From: Nitrospinaceae bacterium
Lineage (GTDB): Bacteria; Nitrospinota; Nitrospinia; Nitrospinales; Nitrospinaceae
Assembly (NCBI GenBank): GCA_028278405.1
Contig: JANQEK010000034.1
Location: forward strand, 1-64,000
Length of the DNA stretch: 64,000 nt
Direction: 5' to 3'
The notes beneath the pieces were generated by a model. The model was not told where the DNA came from. It ran no database searches and saw only the letters and a list, made by a program, of their open reading frames with translations. Shown in pieces: positions 16,875 through 24,976 of the stretch (positions are counted from its first letter, which is position 1; the number at the start of each line of letters is the position of its first letter). The translations under genes were made by a program, and so were the position numbers.

Positions 16875-17525
16875 GTGCCCGAAGAAGAAGTGAAAGACCC
16901 GTCGGACAAACAGGAAGCCCCTGAAGAGGAGGCTAAAAAAGACCTTCCGCTGGATGACGACTTCGAGGATGAAGAAGGCTTCGACGTCGATGAATGGATC
17001 GGTGACGACGATTGGGAGGAAATCGAAGAGGAAGAAGAAGAGGAAGAGCTGGATGTTCCTCATTTGGTCGACAACGGCAACGAAACCATCAGCGATTCCA
17101 AGACCCAGCTGATGTGGAAAAAAAGCGACTCCTTCGCCGATTATGGATACGGAATCAACTGGTACGAATCCAACGATTATATTGAAGAATTGAACGAAAA
17201 AAAATTCGCCGGCTTCGACGATTGGCGACTGGCCGGTTTTGAAGAGGCGCAATCGCTGTTCGCATTTTCGGTATCCAACCAGGACAAAGATGGAGCGGAA
17301 CTTCATATCGATCCCCTGTTTGCTTCTGGAGGCGGACACAATACCTGGACGTATGAAGAAAAACCGGACTATCAGCAATACGCAATGATGTTCAGCTACA
17401 TCACCGGCAATGAAAAATGGGAACACAAGGATAACGAATACTGCCATGTCCGGGCTGTTCGCGACGAACAAAAAGAGTCCTGGGAACCCGAATGGCGGAG
17501 CGAGACCAAAAAGTTTGAGGGCTGA
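16875..17525 (+). CDS. DUF1566 protein with long acidic leader
   Basis: 216 residues from a GTG preceded by AAGGAGAACCATT. Residues 1-65 are strongly acidic, ending in a run of Glu; the DUF1566 domain follows with DNGNETISDSKTQLMWKKSD, GFDDWRLAGFEEAQSLF and CHVRAVRDE. No signal peptide. The leader has the same composition as those of the NHL, TPR and unknown proteins upstream, which ties the DUF1566 family to the same set. The next gene, a glutaredoxin-like protein, starts 30 bases downstream. Confidence 0.87.
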   Translation: MPEEEVKDPSDKQEAPEEEAKKDLPLDDDFEDEEGFDVDEWIGDDDWEEIEEEEEEEELDVPHLVDNGNETISDSKTQLMWKKSDSFADYGYGINWYESNDYIEELNEKKFAGFDDWRLAGFEEAQSLFAFSVSNQDKDGAELHIDPLFASGGGHNTWTYEEKPDYQQYAMMFSYITGNEKWEHKDNEYCHVRAVRDEQKESWEPEWRSETKKFEG

Positions 17526-17555
17526 TTTCGCCCGGGCTTGAAGAGAGGTATTGTT

Positions 17556-17771
17556 GTGAGTCACTACATGATATTTGGAAAAGACGATTGTCCTTACACC
17601 ACCAAGGCCCGTCAGGATTATAAAAAACAGTGCAAACCCTTTATCTATGTCAATGTGGATAACAATCCGCAGGGACTGGAAAAAATGCTGGAGTACTCCA
17701 ACGGGGATTACGTGGTTCCGGTGATTGTCAATGTGGATGAAGGCAATGTCGAGATCGGTTATACCGATTGA
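17556..17771 (+). CDS. UXX-star/glutaredoxin-like thiol protein
   Basis: 71 residues from a GTG with GAGAGGT seven bases upstream. The sequence is a minimal glutaredoxin/thioredoxin-fold protein: MIFGKDDCPYTTKARQDY gives a single redox cysteine (Cys12) in a CPYT motif, and DYVVPVIV supplies the cis-proline strand. It resembles the UXX-star family, whose members often carry selenocysteine at this position; here a normal cysteine codon is used. It lies between two DUF1566 genes with short gaps, so it is probably co-expressed with them and may control their thiol state (inference). Confidence 0.75.
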   Translation: MSHYMIFGKDDCPYTTKARQDYKKQCKPFIYVNVDNNPQGLEKMLEYSNGDYVVPVIVNVDEGNVEIGYTD

Positions 17772-17787
17772 GAGGAGAAATAACGCT

Positions 17788-18297
17788 ATGGCAGAAGAGG
17801 AAACCAAACCGGTCGTTCAAGATGCACAAACCGACAAACCGGAAGTCATTGAAGAAGGTCCCAAGCGGTTTGTGGAGCATGGGCCTCTTGTCATTCACGA
17901 TACCCAAACGGGAATCTACTGGCTGAAAAAGGATTCTTGGCAGGACAAGGGAAAATATTTCAACTGGCACGAAGCCAAAGATTTTGCCGAAAAGAAGAAC
18001 GTGCGAAAAACAGGGGGGTTTGCGGACTGGCGACTCCCGACCAATGAAGAGGCAGCCACCCTGTTTGATGAAGAATGGGAGAACGTCGGTAAATCCGGCG
18101 AAACAGTTCATATCGACTCTGTGTTTCCCGAGGGTTCGTTTAAAATGCAATGGACCATGGCGGATACTTCCACACGGCGTCCCCGATTCGATTATATTCA
18201 GGGGCAAATCACGAGTGCCGATGAATATGCTTTCGGGTCCGTGAGAATCTGCCGAAAAGATCCGGTCAAAACTGTGGGTCGCAGAAGAAACGCTTAA
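17788..18297 (+). CDS. DUF1566 protein with acidic leader
   Basis: 169 residues. A short charged leader (about 30 residues) precedes a DUF1566 domain with VIHDTQTGIYWLKKDSW, GFADWRLPTNEEAATLF and SVRICRKD; the usual DNGDGT motif is degenerate here. The C-terminus is basic. No signal peptide. The ATG follows AGAGGAGAAATAACGCT. It starts 16 bases after the glutaredoxin-like gene and is followed 13 bases later by the double-domain paralogue, so all are one transcription unit. Confidence 0.85.
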   Translation: MAEEETKPVVQDAQTDKPEVIEEGPKRFVEHGPLVIHDTQTGIYWLKKDSWQDKGKYFNWHEAKDFAEKKNVRKTGGFADWRLPTNEEAATLFDEEWENVGKSGETVHIDSVFPEGSFKMQWTMADTSTRRPRFDYIQGQITSADEYAFGSVRICRKDPVKTVGRRRNA

Positions 18298-18310
18298 GAG
18301 AGCCTCTATT

Positions 18311-19204
18311 ATGGGTGAAACCAAAGTTAAAGCCAGATTTGTTGATAACGGGGATGAAACAGTCACCGATGTCAAAAAAGGGCTGATGTGGGCCAAGGAT
18401 GATACATGGGTGAAGCTGGGCAAACTGGTTTCCTGGTGGCAGGGGCAGGAATACATTAAAGAATTGAATGAAAAAAAATTCGCGGGTTATTCCGATTGGC
18501 GGTTTCCCAATGGACAGGAAGCTCGCGAGTTATACGACCCCGAACTCAGCAATACTGATATGGAGGGGTGCGAAACTCACATTGATCCGGTCTTCACCTC
18601 CGGGTGCGGGTACACGACCTGGACGACCGAAACCCGCGGCGCCAAGGCGGCGATGGGTTACGATTACCGTGCCGATTACGAGTATTGGCTGGCCCGTGAA
18701 AATGAAGGGTTCCCCAGCGGTATTCGTCCTGTCCGTTCTCTCACTCAAGAAACAAAACTGTCTCCGGATGAACGCTATGTGGTTCACAACAATGGTACCG
18801 TCAGCGACCTGGAAACGGGATTGATGTGGAAACTGGATGACTCCTACCTGGAATTGGATAAATGGATCAGTTGGGCCGAGGCCAAGATTTATGTTGGAGA
18901 GCTGAATAAAGAGGAGTTCGCCGATCATACCGACTGGAGGTTGCCCAGCCGCAAAGAGGCACAATCCATCCATAACCCGAACAATCCTGTCGTCGATACC
19001 TATGGCGACACTCTGTATCTGGTCCCGGTGTTTCCACCCGGTGCAGGACAGACCACCTGGACCAAAACCCTGCATAAAACCGATGACACCGTGGCGATCC
19101 GGTTCAACTATTACAGTGGGGATTATAAATTTCACAAGAAGGGGCTGCGGAGCCATGGCGCGCGCGCGGTTCGGACCCTTCGACCGGAGGAAAAAGAGTC
19201 ATGA
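18311..19204 (+). CDS. Tandem double DUF1566 protein
   Basis: 297 residues made of two full DUF1566 domains. The first spans about 1-145 (FVDNGDETVTDVKKGLMW, GYSDWRFPNGQEARELY, IRPVRSLT) and the second about 152-297 (VVHNNGTVSDLETGLMW, HTDWRLPSRKEAQSIH, ARAVRTLRP). No signal peptide. This looks like an intragenic duplication or a fusion of two neighbouring paralogues. Its stop overlaps the start of the next DUF1566 gene in an ATGA junction, a sign of translational coupling and balanced production. Confidence 0.88.
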   Translation: MGETKVKARFVDNGDETVTDVKKGLMWAKDDTWVKLGKLVSWWQGQEYIKELNEKKFAGYSDWRFPNGQEARELYDPELSNTDMEGCETHIDPVFTSGCGYTTWTTETRGAKAAMGYDYRADYEYWLARENEGFPSGIRPVRSLTQETKLSPDERYVVHNNGTVSDLETGLMWKLDDSYLELDKWISWAEAKIYVGELNKEEFADHTDWRLPSRKEAQSIHNPNNPVVDTYGDTLYLVPVFPPGAGQTTWTKTLHKTDDTVAIRFNYYSGDYKFHKKGLRSHGARAVRTLRPEEKES

Positions 19205-19656
19205 GCGGACCAGAATCCACATCCGCCGCTATTCAGGGACGGTTTGCCGAAGCCGATGAACAGACGGTGGTGGACCTCAAACGGAAGCTGGTGTGGCTCA
19301 AGCAGGATACGTATCAGATGACCGGAAAGTGGCTCAACTGGGTGCAGTCTCGCGATTATGCGAAAGAATTGAACCAGTCTCATTATGCCGGTTACAACGA
19401 CTGGCGGCTTCCCACGATGGAAGAAGCAAAAAGTTTATTCAATAAAAGCCAGGTCAATAAGGACCATATGGGACAAAAGGCGTATTTGCCTTCTGTCTTT
19501 TCTAGTGGTTTCGGGTTTTTGTGTTGGACCAGCGACGTGCGGAATAAAATTCAGGCCGTTCGCTTCGGGTACCGCAAGGGCGGAATGATGTATGACGATG
19601 TCTACAGGGTTTCGCGGGGATCCACACGTCTGGTACGCGATATGAACAAAGTTTGA
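19201..19656 (+). CDS. DUF1566 (Lcl domain) protein
   Basis: 151 residues, one DUF1566 domain: VVDLKRKLVWLKQDTYQ, GYNDWRLPTMEEAKSLF, GFGFLCWTSDVRN and STRLVRDM. The DNGDGT turn seen in most paralogues is replaced by EADEQT. No signal peptide. Its ATG overlaps the stop of the double-domain gene by four bases. It lies 20 bases before the last member of the series. Confidence 0.87.
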   Translation: MSGPESTSAAIQGRFAEADEQTVVDLKRKLVWLKQDTYQMTGKWLNWVQSRDYAKELNQSHYAGYNDWRLPTMEEAKSLFNKSQVNKDHMGQKAYLPSVFSSGFGFLCWTSDVRNKIQAVRFGYRKGGMMYDDVYRVSRGSTRLVRDMNKV

Positions 19657-19676
19657 CGGACGGATAAGCGCTATCG

Positions 19677-20105
19677 ATGGGAAAACGGTTTAAAGATAAC
19701 GGGGATGGAACCGTCACGGATACGGAAGAGGGTTTGATGTGGAAACAAACCGACGGTTTTCAGGACGAAAGTATTTTCCATACCTGGTACAAGGCCGAGG
19801 ACTACATCCGGGAATTGAATAATAAAAAATTTGCCGGCTACAACGATTGGAAAATGCCGAATCTGGAGGAAGCGGAAAGTTTGTTTGTGGAGGATTCTTC
19901 CATTCGCGACTGCGACCGGTTTGAAATATTTATCGACAAGGCCTTTTCGCCGGGAGGGGGTTATACCACCTGGACCAGCGATCTGAAACCCCATAATGGG
20001 GCGGTTATATTTTATTATCGATACGGCCATGCCAACGTCAACAACCGGGACGACCCGTCCAAAGATTCCATCCGGGCGGTGCGGACGATTGAAGAGGAAG
20101 ATTGA
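19677..20105 (+). CDS. DUF1566 (Lcl domain) protein
   Basis: 142 residues, one DUF1566 domain with all family motifs: FKDNGDGTVTDTEEGLMW, GYNDWKMPNLEEAESLF, GGGYTTWTSD and IRAVRTIEE. No signal peptide. It is the last of the DUF1566 series; a SEC-C protein gene follows. Identity between paralogues is moderate and centred on the same motifs, which indicates an old lineage-specific expansion, not a recent duplication. Confidence 0.87.
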   Translation: MGKRFKDNGDGTVTDTEEGLMWKQTDGFQDESIFHTWYKAEDYIRELNNKKFAGYNDWKMPNLEEAESLFVEDSSIRDCDRFEIFIDKAFSPGGGYTTWTSDLKPHNGAVIFYYRYGHANVNNRDDPSKDSIRAVRTIEEED

Positions 20106-20141
20106 GTTGTAGAATTAACGTTGTGAAGAAGGAGAAGCGTC

Positions 20142-20978
20142 ATCGAAGCGTACAGTGTTGTCAATAATCAGGAAAGCCTGAACTCGGTTATGACTTACCG
20201 GTTTGAGGAAGAGGATTTCAAAAGTCTTTACATCCTTGAGGATTATTATTGTACCAACCCCTTTTGCGATTGTAATCATGTCACCATTTCACTCTGTGAC
20301 AAGGAGGACAACAATAATCGGTTCTCATTTCTGCTGAATTTCGACAAAACACATGCCTCTTTGCCCAATCATCCAGAGTTGTCCAACTCTCAAAAATCCA
20401 TTCTCAAGGAATTCATGGAAGAAGTGACGGATGAAATGATCATCCTGTTCAAGCAGAGGTACATGGAGGCCAAAGCGTATGGGGAGAACAACCCGTTGTC
20501 CTACCTCGTATTTGAGTCGGGACGCTATGTCAATTATATGGAACTGTTTCCCCGGGCGAAGCAGATGCTGGACTTCAAGTATAATGAAAACAAACATTTC
20601 GCTGAAGAGGCCTACGAGCTGGACCCGCGCAATGACAACAAAAGCGTTCAACTGACGTTTTACAAATTCGATCCTGCCGAGGATCGCCCGCCTCCCATTT
20701 TTGCTTACACCTATTACTTCAATGAGAAAAAACGGGAGGAAGAAGAAGCCAAGCTCGAACCGGCCAATCATGAACTCCTGACAGAGTTCATCCGTTTTAT
20801 TCCCAATCTCAACGATATTCTGAAAGAACGCTATAAGGAAGCCAAGCAGGTGGGTGATGAGTTGTTGAAATCTTCGCCCAAGTTAGAGGTTACTCCCCAC
20901 AAGGTTCAGCGCAATGAAATGTGTCCTTGTGGGTCCGGAAAAAAATTCAAAAAGTGTTGTGGTTTGAAATTAAATTGA
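20142..20978 (+). CDS. SEC-C motif protein, possibly with a non-ATG (ATC) start
   Basis: The protein ends with CPCGSGKKFKKCCG, the SEC-C zinc-binding motif also found at the SecA C-terminus. The rest is helical with an N-terminal CTNPFCDCN that may bind metal; I know no close family. The first ATG (20190) has no good ribosome binding site, whereas AAGAAGGAG lies seven bases before an in-frame ATC at 20142 and the frame is open back to a TGA at 20124. Translation may therefore start at ATC (278 residues) instead of ATG (262 residues). It sits between the DUF1566 series and the parvulin gene. Confidence 0.6.
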   Translation: MEAYSVVNNQESLNSVMTYRFEEEDFKSLYILEDYYCTNPFCDCNHVTISLCDKEDNNNRFSFLLNFDKTHASLPNHPELSNSQKSILKEFMEEVTDEMIILFKQRYMEAKAYGENNPLSYLVFESGRYVNYMELFPRAKQMLDFKYNENKHFAEEAYELDPRNDNKSVQLTFYKFDPAEDRPPPIFAYTYYFNEKKREEEEAKLEPANHELLTEFIRFIPNLNDILKERYKEAKQVGDELLKSSPKLEVTPHKVQRNEMCPCGSGKKFKKCCGLKLN

Positions 20979-21011
20979 TCGATATCAATTCAAAATAAAG
21001 GCAAGGAAGTT

Positions 21012-21572
21012 ATGGGTAATCCAGAGAAGAAAGTCAAAAAAGTCCAGGCCCGCCACATTCTGGTGGCTACCAAGGAGTTGGCTGAAGAAATACAAAAGAA
21101 GCTGGATGATGGCGCAGAGTTCGCCAAAATGGCGGAGGAGTATAGTGAATGTCCTTCCAAAAAGCGGGGTGGCGATCTCGGTTGGTTTGGAAAGGGCGCC
21201 ATGGTTCGCCCCTTTGAGGTGGCGGCGTTCAGCGCTCAGGAAGGGGATGTGGTCGGACCCGTTAAAACGGAATTCGGATGGCATTTGATCTACGTCTATG
21301 AAGTCAAGGACGATATCAACCCGGATGAAGGCCCACCCACCGGCGATGAAGATGCAGACGAAAAAACTTTGCGTCTGGTGGCTGAAAACTACGCTCACGA
21401 ATTCATGATGCTCGGGTATTCCAGTAAAAAAGTGTTGAGCCTGTTTACCAGCGCTCACTTCAAGTCGGCTAATGCCGTCTACAATATTCTGGGTGAAGAG
21501 GTTATCAATGAGGTCATCGCCAAGGTGTTTGGTCAGAAAATCGAAGCCGGATCTGGAGAAGACGGTAAATAA
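21012..21572 (+). CDS. Parvulin-type peptidyl-prolyl isomerase (cytosolic)
   Basis: 186 residues. Residues 8-100 form a parvulin domain: VQARHILVATKELAEEI, EFAKMAEEYSECPS, GGDLGWFGKGAMVRPFE and TEFGWHLIYV, all hallmark segments. There is no signal peptide or TM anchor, unlike PrsA/SurA/PpiD. An acidic linker and a C-terminal helical extension of about 80 residues follow, not typical of the family. It is the last gene of the island and may fold its proline-containing or acidic client proteins (inference). A bidirectional terminator follows. Confidence 0.88.
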   Translation: MGNPEKKVKKVQARHILVATKELAEEIQKKLDDGAEFAKMAEEYSECPSKKRGGDLGWFGKGAMVRPFEVAAFSAQEGDVVGPVKTEFGWHLIYVYEVKDDINPDEGPPTGDEDADEKTLRLVAENYAHEFMMLGYSSKKVLSLFTSAHFKSANAVYNILGEEVINEVIAKVFGQKIEAGSGEDGK

Positions 21573-21626
21573 ATTTCGAGGAAACTAAAGCCGGACAACT
21601 TCAGGGTTGGCAATAATGGACCCAAT

Positions 21627-21664
21627 AAAAAACCCGCTCTCTTAAGAGAGCGGGTTTTGTTTTT
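21627..21664. terminator. Bidirectional terminator
   Basis: A 26-base perfect palindrome (AACCCGCTCTCTT/AAGAGAGCGGGTT) flanked by A-runs on the left and TTTTGTTTTTT on the right. It serves the convergent parvulin (+) and serA (-) genes. Confidence 0.93.
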
Positions 21665-21678
21665 TGGAGCTCGTTAAA

Positions 21679-23259
21679 TTAAAGAACGACTGAGTAGACC
21701 TCGACCACATTCGGCGTTTCCCGCAATTCCCGCAGGGTTTCGCTGGTCGGCGGCGAGTCGATATTGATCACCGCTACCGCGTTTCCCGTTTTTTCCAGGC
21801 GGCCCAGATGAAAACCGGCGATATTGATGTCGTTTTTGCCCAGAATGTTACCGAGTTTGCCGATAACTCCCGGGACGTCTTTGTTCCTCAATACCAGCAT
21901 GTGTTTGGAGATCACTGCTTCGAAGTTGTATTCGTCGAACCTCACAATACGCGGATCGCCCTTTCCGAAAATACTGCCGGTGATATCGCGTGCGCCCTGC
22001 TTAGTGGTCACTTGTACCTGGATGGTGCTTGTGTATTCTTTGATCTCATTGCTCTTCAGCTCCTGCACTTCAATACCCCGCTCTTTGGCGATGAACGGCG
22101 CATTGACCATGTTGACCCCTTCCAGAGAGCGCGTTAGCAACCCCTTCAAAACACAAATTGTGATGGGTTGGACGTTCAGGTTTGACACCTCGCCATTGTA
22201 TTGAACTTTAACTTGGGTAATGGGGCCTTCGACCATTTGCGAAGCCATTTGACCCAAGTCAGACCCCAATTCCAGATACGGTTTGATTTGCTTCAGCGTT
22301 TCTTCATCGATAGAAGGCATGTTGACCGCGTTGCGGATGCTTCCATACTTAAGGAAATCGATCAGTTGATCGCAAATGGCAACGGCAACTTTGTCCTGAG
22401 CTTCTCCCGTTGATGCGCCCAGGTGCGGGGTGCAGATGATTTCCGGAACATCCAGTACCGGGTTGTCGGGGTTGACCGGTTCTTTCGGGTACACATCCAG
22501 AGCCGCCTGAGCCACTTTGCCGTCCTTGATGGCTTGTATAAGCGCCTCCTGGTCAATCAATTCACCGCGTGCGCAGTTGATAATGCGCACCCCCGGTTTG
22601 ACGCTATTCAACTCTTCTTTGCCCAGAAGGGGCTTATCTCCCACTTTCGGCGAGTGCAGGCTGATGAAATCGGCGCGCTGCAGTAAATCTTTCAACTCTA
22701 CAATCTCCACCCCGATTTTTTCCGCTTGTTCCTTGGACACGAATGGATCGTAAGCGATCACCTTCATGGCAAACCCTTTGGCTCGTTCTGCAACGACAGA
22801 GCCGATGCGGCCCAGACCGATGATGCCCATTGTTTTTCCGTATAGCTCGACCCCCATAAACGTTTTTGGAGCCCATTTCTTTTCTTCCTTAACGGAAACA
22901 TTAGCCTGAGGAATGTTGCGCGACATGCTCAACATCAGCGCCATGGCATGTTCTGCAGTGGTGATCATGTTGCCATCCGGCGCGTTCATCACGATGATGC
23001 CTTGTTTGCCCGCCGCCTCGAGATCGATGTTATCGACACCCACTCCGGCGCGGCCCACCACCTTGAGGTTTTTCGCCGCCGCAATCACATCGGCGGTTAC
23101 TTTTGTTGCGCTTCTTACGATCAATCCGTCGTATTCCGGAATAATCTTGATCAATTCCTCTTTCGGCAAGCCGGTATTGACATCAACGTCGATACCGCTT
23201 TCCTTTTGCAGTATTTCCACACCCAGTTTGGACAGATTGTCACTGACCAGAATTTTCAT
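21679..23259 (-). CDS. serA: D-3-phosphoglycerate dehydrogenase
   Basis: 526 residues, the long SerA form. Catalyses NAD-dependent oxidation of 3-phosphoglycerate, first step of serine synthesis. Visible features: catalytic-domain start MKILVSDNLSKLGVEIL, the nucleotide-binding GIIGLGRIGSVVAERAK, the catalytic region with INCARGELID and CTPHLGASTGEAQ (His/Glu pair), an intervening ASB domain, and a C-terminal ACT domain (HMLVLRNKDVPGVIGKLGNILG), which suggests feedback control by serine. It lies 79 bases after a class V aminotransferase gene in the same direction. Confidence 0.97.
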   Translation of the reverse strand: MKILVSDNLSKLGVEILQKESGIDVDVNTGLPKEELIKIIPEYDGLIVRSATKVTADVIAAAKNLKVVGRAGVGVDNIDLEAAGKQGIIVMNAPDGNMITTAEHAMALMLSMSRNIPQANVSVKEEKKWAPKTFMGVELYGKTMGIIGLGRIGSVVAERAKGFAMKVIAYDPFVSKEQAEKIGVEIVELKDLLQRADFISLHSPKVGDKPLLGKEELNSVKPGVRIINCARGELIDQEALIQAIKDGKVAQAALDVYPKEPVNPDNPVLDVPEIICTPHLGASTGEAQDKVAVAICDQLIDFLKYGSIRNAVNMPSIDEETLKQIKPYLELGSDLGQMASQMVEGPITQVKVQYNGEVSNLNVQPITICVLKGLLTRSLEGVNMVNAPFIAKERGIEVQELKSNEIKEYTSTIQVQVTTKQGARDITGSIFGKGDPRIVRFDEYNFEAVISKHMLVLRNKDVPGVIGKLGNILGKNDINIAGFHLGRLEKTGNAVAVINIDSPPTSETLRELRETPNVVEVYSVVL

Positions 23260-23303
23260 TATTTCGAAACTCCAAAAAATTGAAATTAAAGTAATTGTTA
23301 CCT

Positions 23304-23342
23304 AAAAAGATTTTCGACCGTTTACGGCCTGAAATCTTTTAG
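23304..23342 (-). terminator. Hairpin with U-tract between aminotransferase gene and serA
   Basis: AAAAGATTT and AAATCTTTT arms flank an inner CCGT/ACGG pair, with T-runs on both strands. It overlaps the aminotransferase stop and lies in the leader of serA; it may act as an attenuator or partial terminator. Confidence 0.5.
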
Positions 23343-24484
23343 TACGCTTCGAGCAGAATTTCCTGCGCCGCTGCGACGCCTTTGCCCATTTCCACGGCAT
23401 GACCGAATTTTTTAAGCGCCATCTCAATCGCCGCAATCGCGACAATCGTATCGAACGTGTCCACGTACCCAAGATGTGCAATGCGGATGATTTTACCTTT
23501 CCACTGATCCTGTCCGCCGGCCAGCGTGACTCCAAACTCATCGCGCAGGCTCTTGACGATTTTAGCGCCATCGATCCCGTCGGGAACAAACACCCCTGTT
23601 AGGCTGTCAGCCGGAGAATCGGGCGCAATCACCTTCAGGCCAAGCGCTTTCGCTGCGGCGCGGGTGGCCCGTGCGAGACGGTTGTGACGTTTGTGGACAT
23701 TTTCCAGGCCTTCTTCTTTGATGCTTTTCAACACGGCGCGCAACCCTTTGACCAGGGAAACCGCCGGAGTGTAGGCCGAGGTTTGGTTGCCCAGGTTTTT
23801 GCGTTCCTTTTTAAGATCAAAATAAAAATGCGGACACTTGGACTGGTCGGCAAATTTCCACGCCTTTTCGCTTAACGCGACCAGGGCCAGGCCCGGGGGC
23901 AGTTCCAGAGCTTTTTGGGAGCCGGTCACGATGGCGTCGATGCCCCATTCGTCCATCGGCAGGGGAAACACGCCGACACCGGTGATGCCGTCGACGACCA
24001 GGAGAATGTCATCCCGGTCGCGGGTCAGTTTCGACAACGCTTCGACCGGATGGGCCACAGCGGTGGATGTTTCACTAGCCTGTACCAGAATCGCCCGGAT
24101 GTCCTTATCTTTGTCCAAGGCTGCTTTGACTTCATTGACATCGACGGCCTGTCCCCATTCGACGTTGATCCAAATCGGTTCAAGGCCATAGGACTCACTG
24201 ATTTTGCCCCATCGTTCTCCGAATTTTCCGCCATTGACGACCAGGACTTTGTCGCCGGGCGAGAACAGATTGGTGATACAGCTTTCCATACCACCGGTGC
24301 CGGTGGAGGCCAGAATAAGAACATCCTGTTTGGTTTGGAACAGGTACTTGGCGTCTTCCGCCGCTTCACCGAAAATCTTGCTGAATTGTGGGGTCCGGTG
24401 ATGCACCATCGGCGCAGCCATTTCCAGATTCACGGTTTCGGGGACCGGAGTGGGTCCCGGGGCCAACAAATACGTTTTTTTCAT
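23339..24484 (-). CDS. Class V aminotransferase (serine/alanine-glyoxylate or phosphoserine type)
   Basis: About 381 residues from the ATG with AGGAATC upstream; a TTG six codons earlier is possible. The start LLAPGPTPVPETVNLEMA and MVHHRTPQFSKIF are characteristic of class V PLP enzymes of the serine-pyruvate/alanine-glyoxylate group. The lysine that holds PLP lies in VTGSQKALELPPGLAL. In many bacteria this type is paired with serA and supplies the transamination step for serine or converts glyoxylate and serine; the exact substrate cannot be told. The pairing with serA upstream of it in one unit favours serine metabolism. Confidence 0.88.
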   Translation of the reverse strand: MKKTYLLAPGPTPVPETVNLEMAAPMVHHRTPQFSKIFGEAAEDAKYLFQTKQDVLILASTGTGGMESCITNLFSPGDKVLVVNGGKFGERWGKISESYGLEPIWINVEWGQAVDVNEVKAALDKDKDIRAILVQASETSTAVAHPVEALSKLTRDRDDILLVVDGITGVGVFPLPMDEWGIDAIVTGSQKALELPPGLALVALSEKAWKFADQSKCPHFYFDLKKERKNLGNQTSAYTPAVSLVKGLRAVLKSIKEEGLENVHKRHNRLARATRAAAKALGLKVIAPDSPADSLTGVFVPDGIDGAKIVKSLRDEFGVTLAGGQDQWKGKIIRIAHLGYVDTFDTIVAIAAIEMALKKFGHAVEMGKGVAAAQEILLEAY

Positions 24485-24511
24485 TAGGTTTGATTCCTGC
24501 AATAGTAAGGT

Positions 24512-24976
24512 TTATGAAGTCGCGGGCCCTATCACCAGAGTCCCGGAAATTTTATCGTGCCAAGCTTGATTATTTTTATCCACCAGAGCCCAGTAGAACC
24601 CCAGGCCCAATGGCAGCAGCGAAACGGGATAGCCGATGAGAAACCGGGTCGAGGCGGCTCCCCAATCCACAGGCGCACCGTTTTCATCAACCACGTGCAA
24701 CCCCAAGATTCTTTTGCCGGGAGTTTGGCCGCAGACTGCAGTGAATCCGATAAAATACATAGCCCACAGCAACCCCAACACCAGGCAGTATATTGACGCC
24801 AGCCAGGCACCCTCCGGGCTGATGTCTCCCACGGTGATCCAGCGGATCATTATCTTTGTCAGATGCTGATCCGTTTGGTTAACCAGAGGCACCGTGGCGA
24901 ATACCCCCAAGAGTTCCAGGAAAACGATATCCAGCAAAAACGCGATATAACGACGTCCGAAACGGGCTGGTGTCAT
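24512..24976 (-). CDS. RDD family membrane protein
   Basis: About 154 residues from MTPARFGRRY. RR...D..(FLLDIVFLELLG) is the RDD-family opening; three hydrophobic segments follow, and TPGKRILGLHVVDENGAPVDW is the family's conserved loop. RDD proteins are small inner-membrane proteins, some implicated in Na+/H+ antiport; specific function unknown. The ATG lacks a clear ribosome binding site. It lies immediately upstream of the aminotransferase gene, same strand, 27 bases apart. Confidence 0.82.
   Translation of the reverse strand: MTPARFGRRYIAFLLDIVFLELLGVFATVPLVNQTDQHLTKIMIRWITVGDISPEGAWLASIYCLVLGLLWAMYFIGFTAVCGQTPGKRILGLHVVDENGAPVDWGAASTRFLIGYPVSLLPLGLGFYWALVDKNNQAWHDKISGTLVIGPATS

Noticed and set aside
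16830-17807. Minus-strand frame of 325 codons across two DUF1566 genes and the glutaredoxin-like gene
   Set aside because: It spans three well-supported plus-strand genes and has no domain or ribosome binding site.
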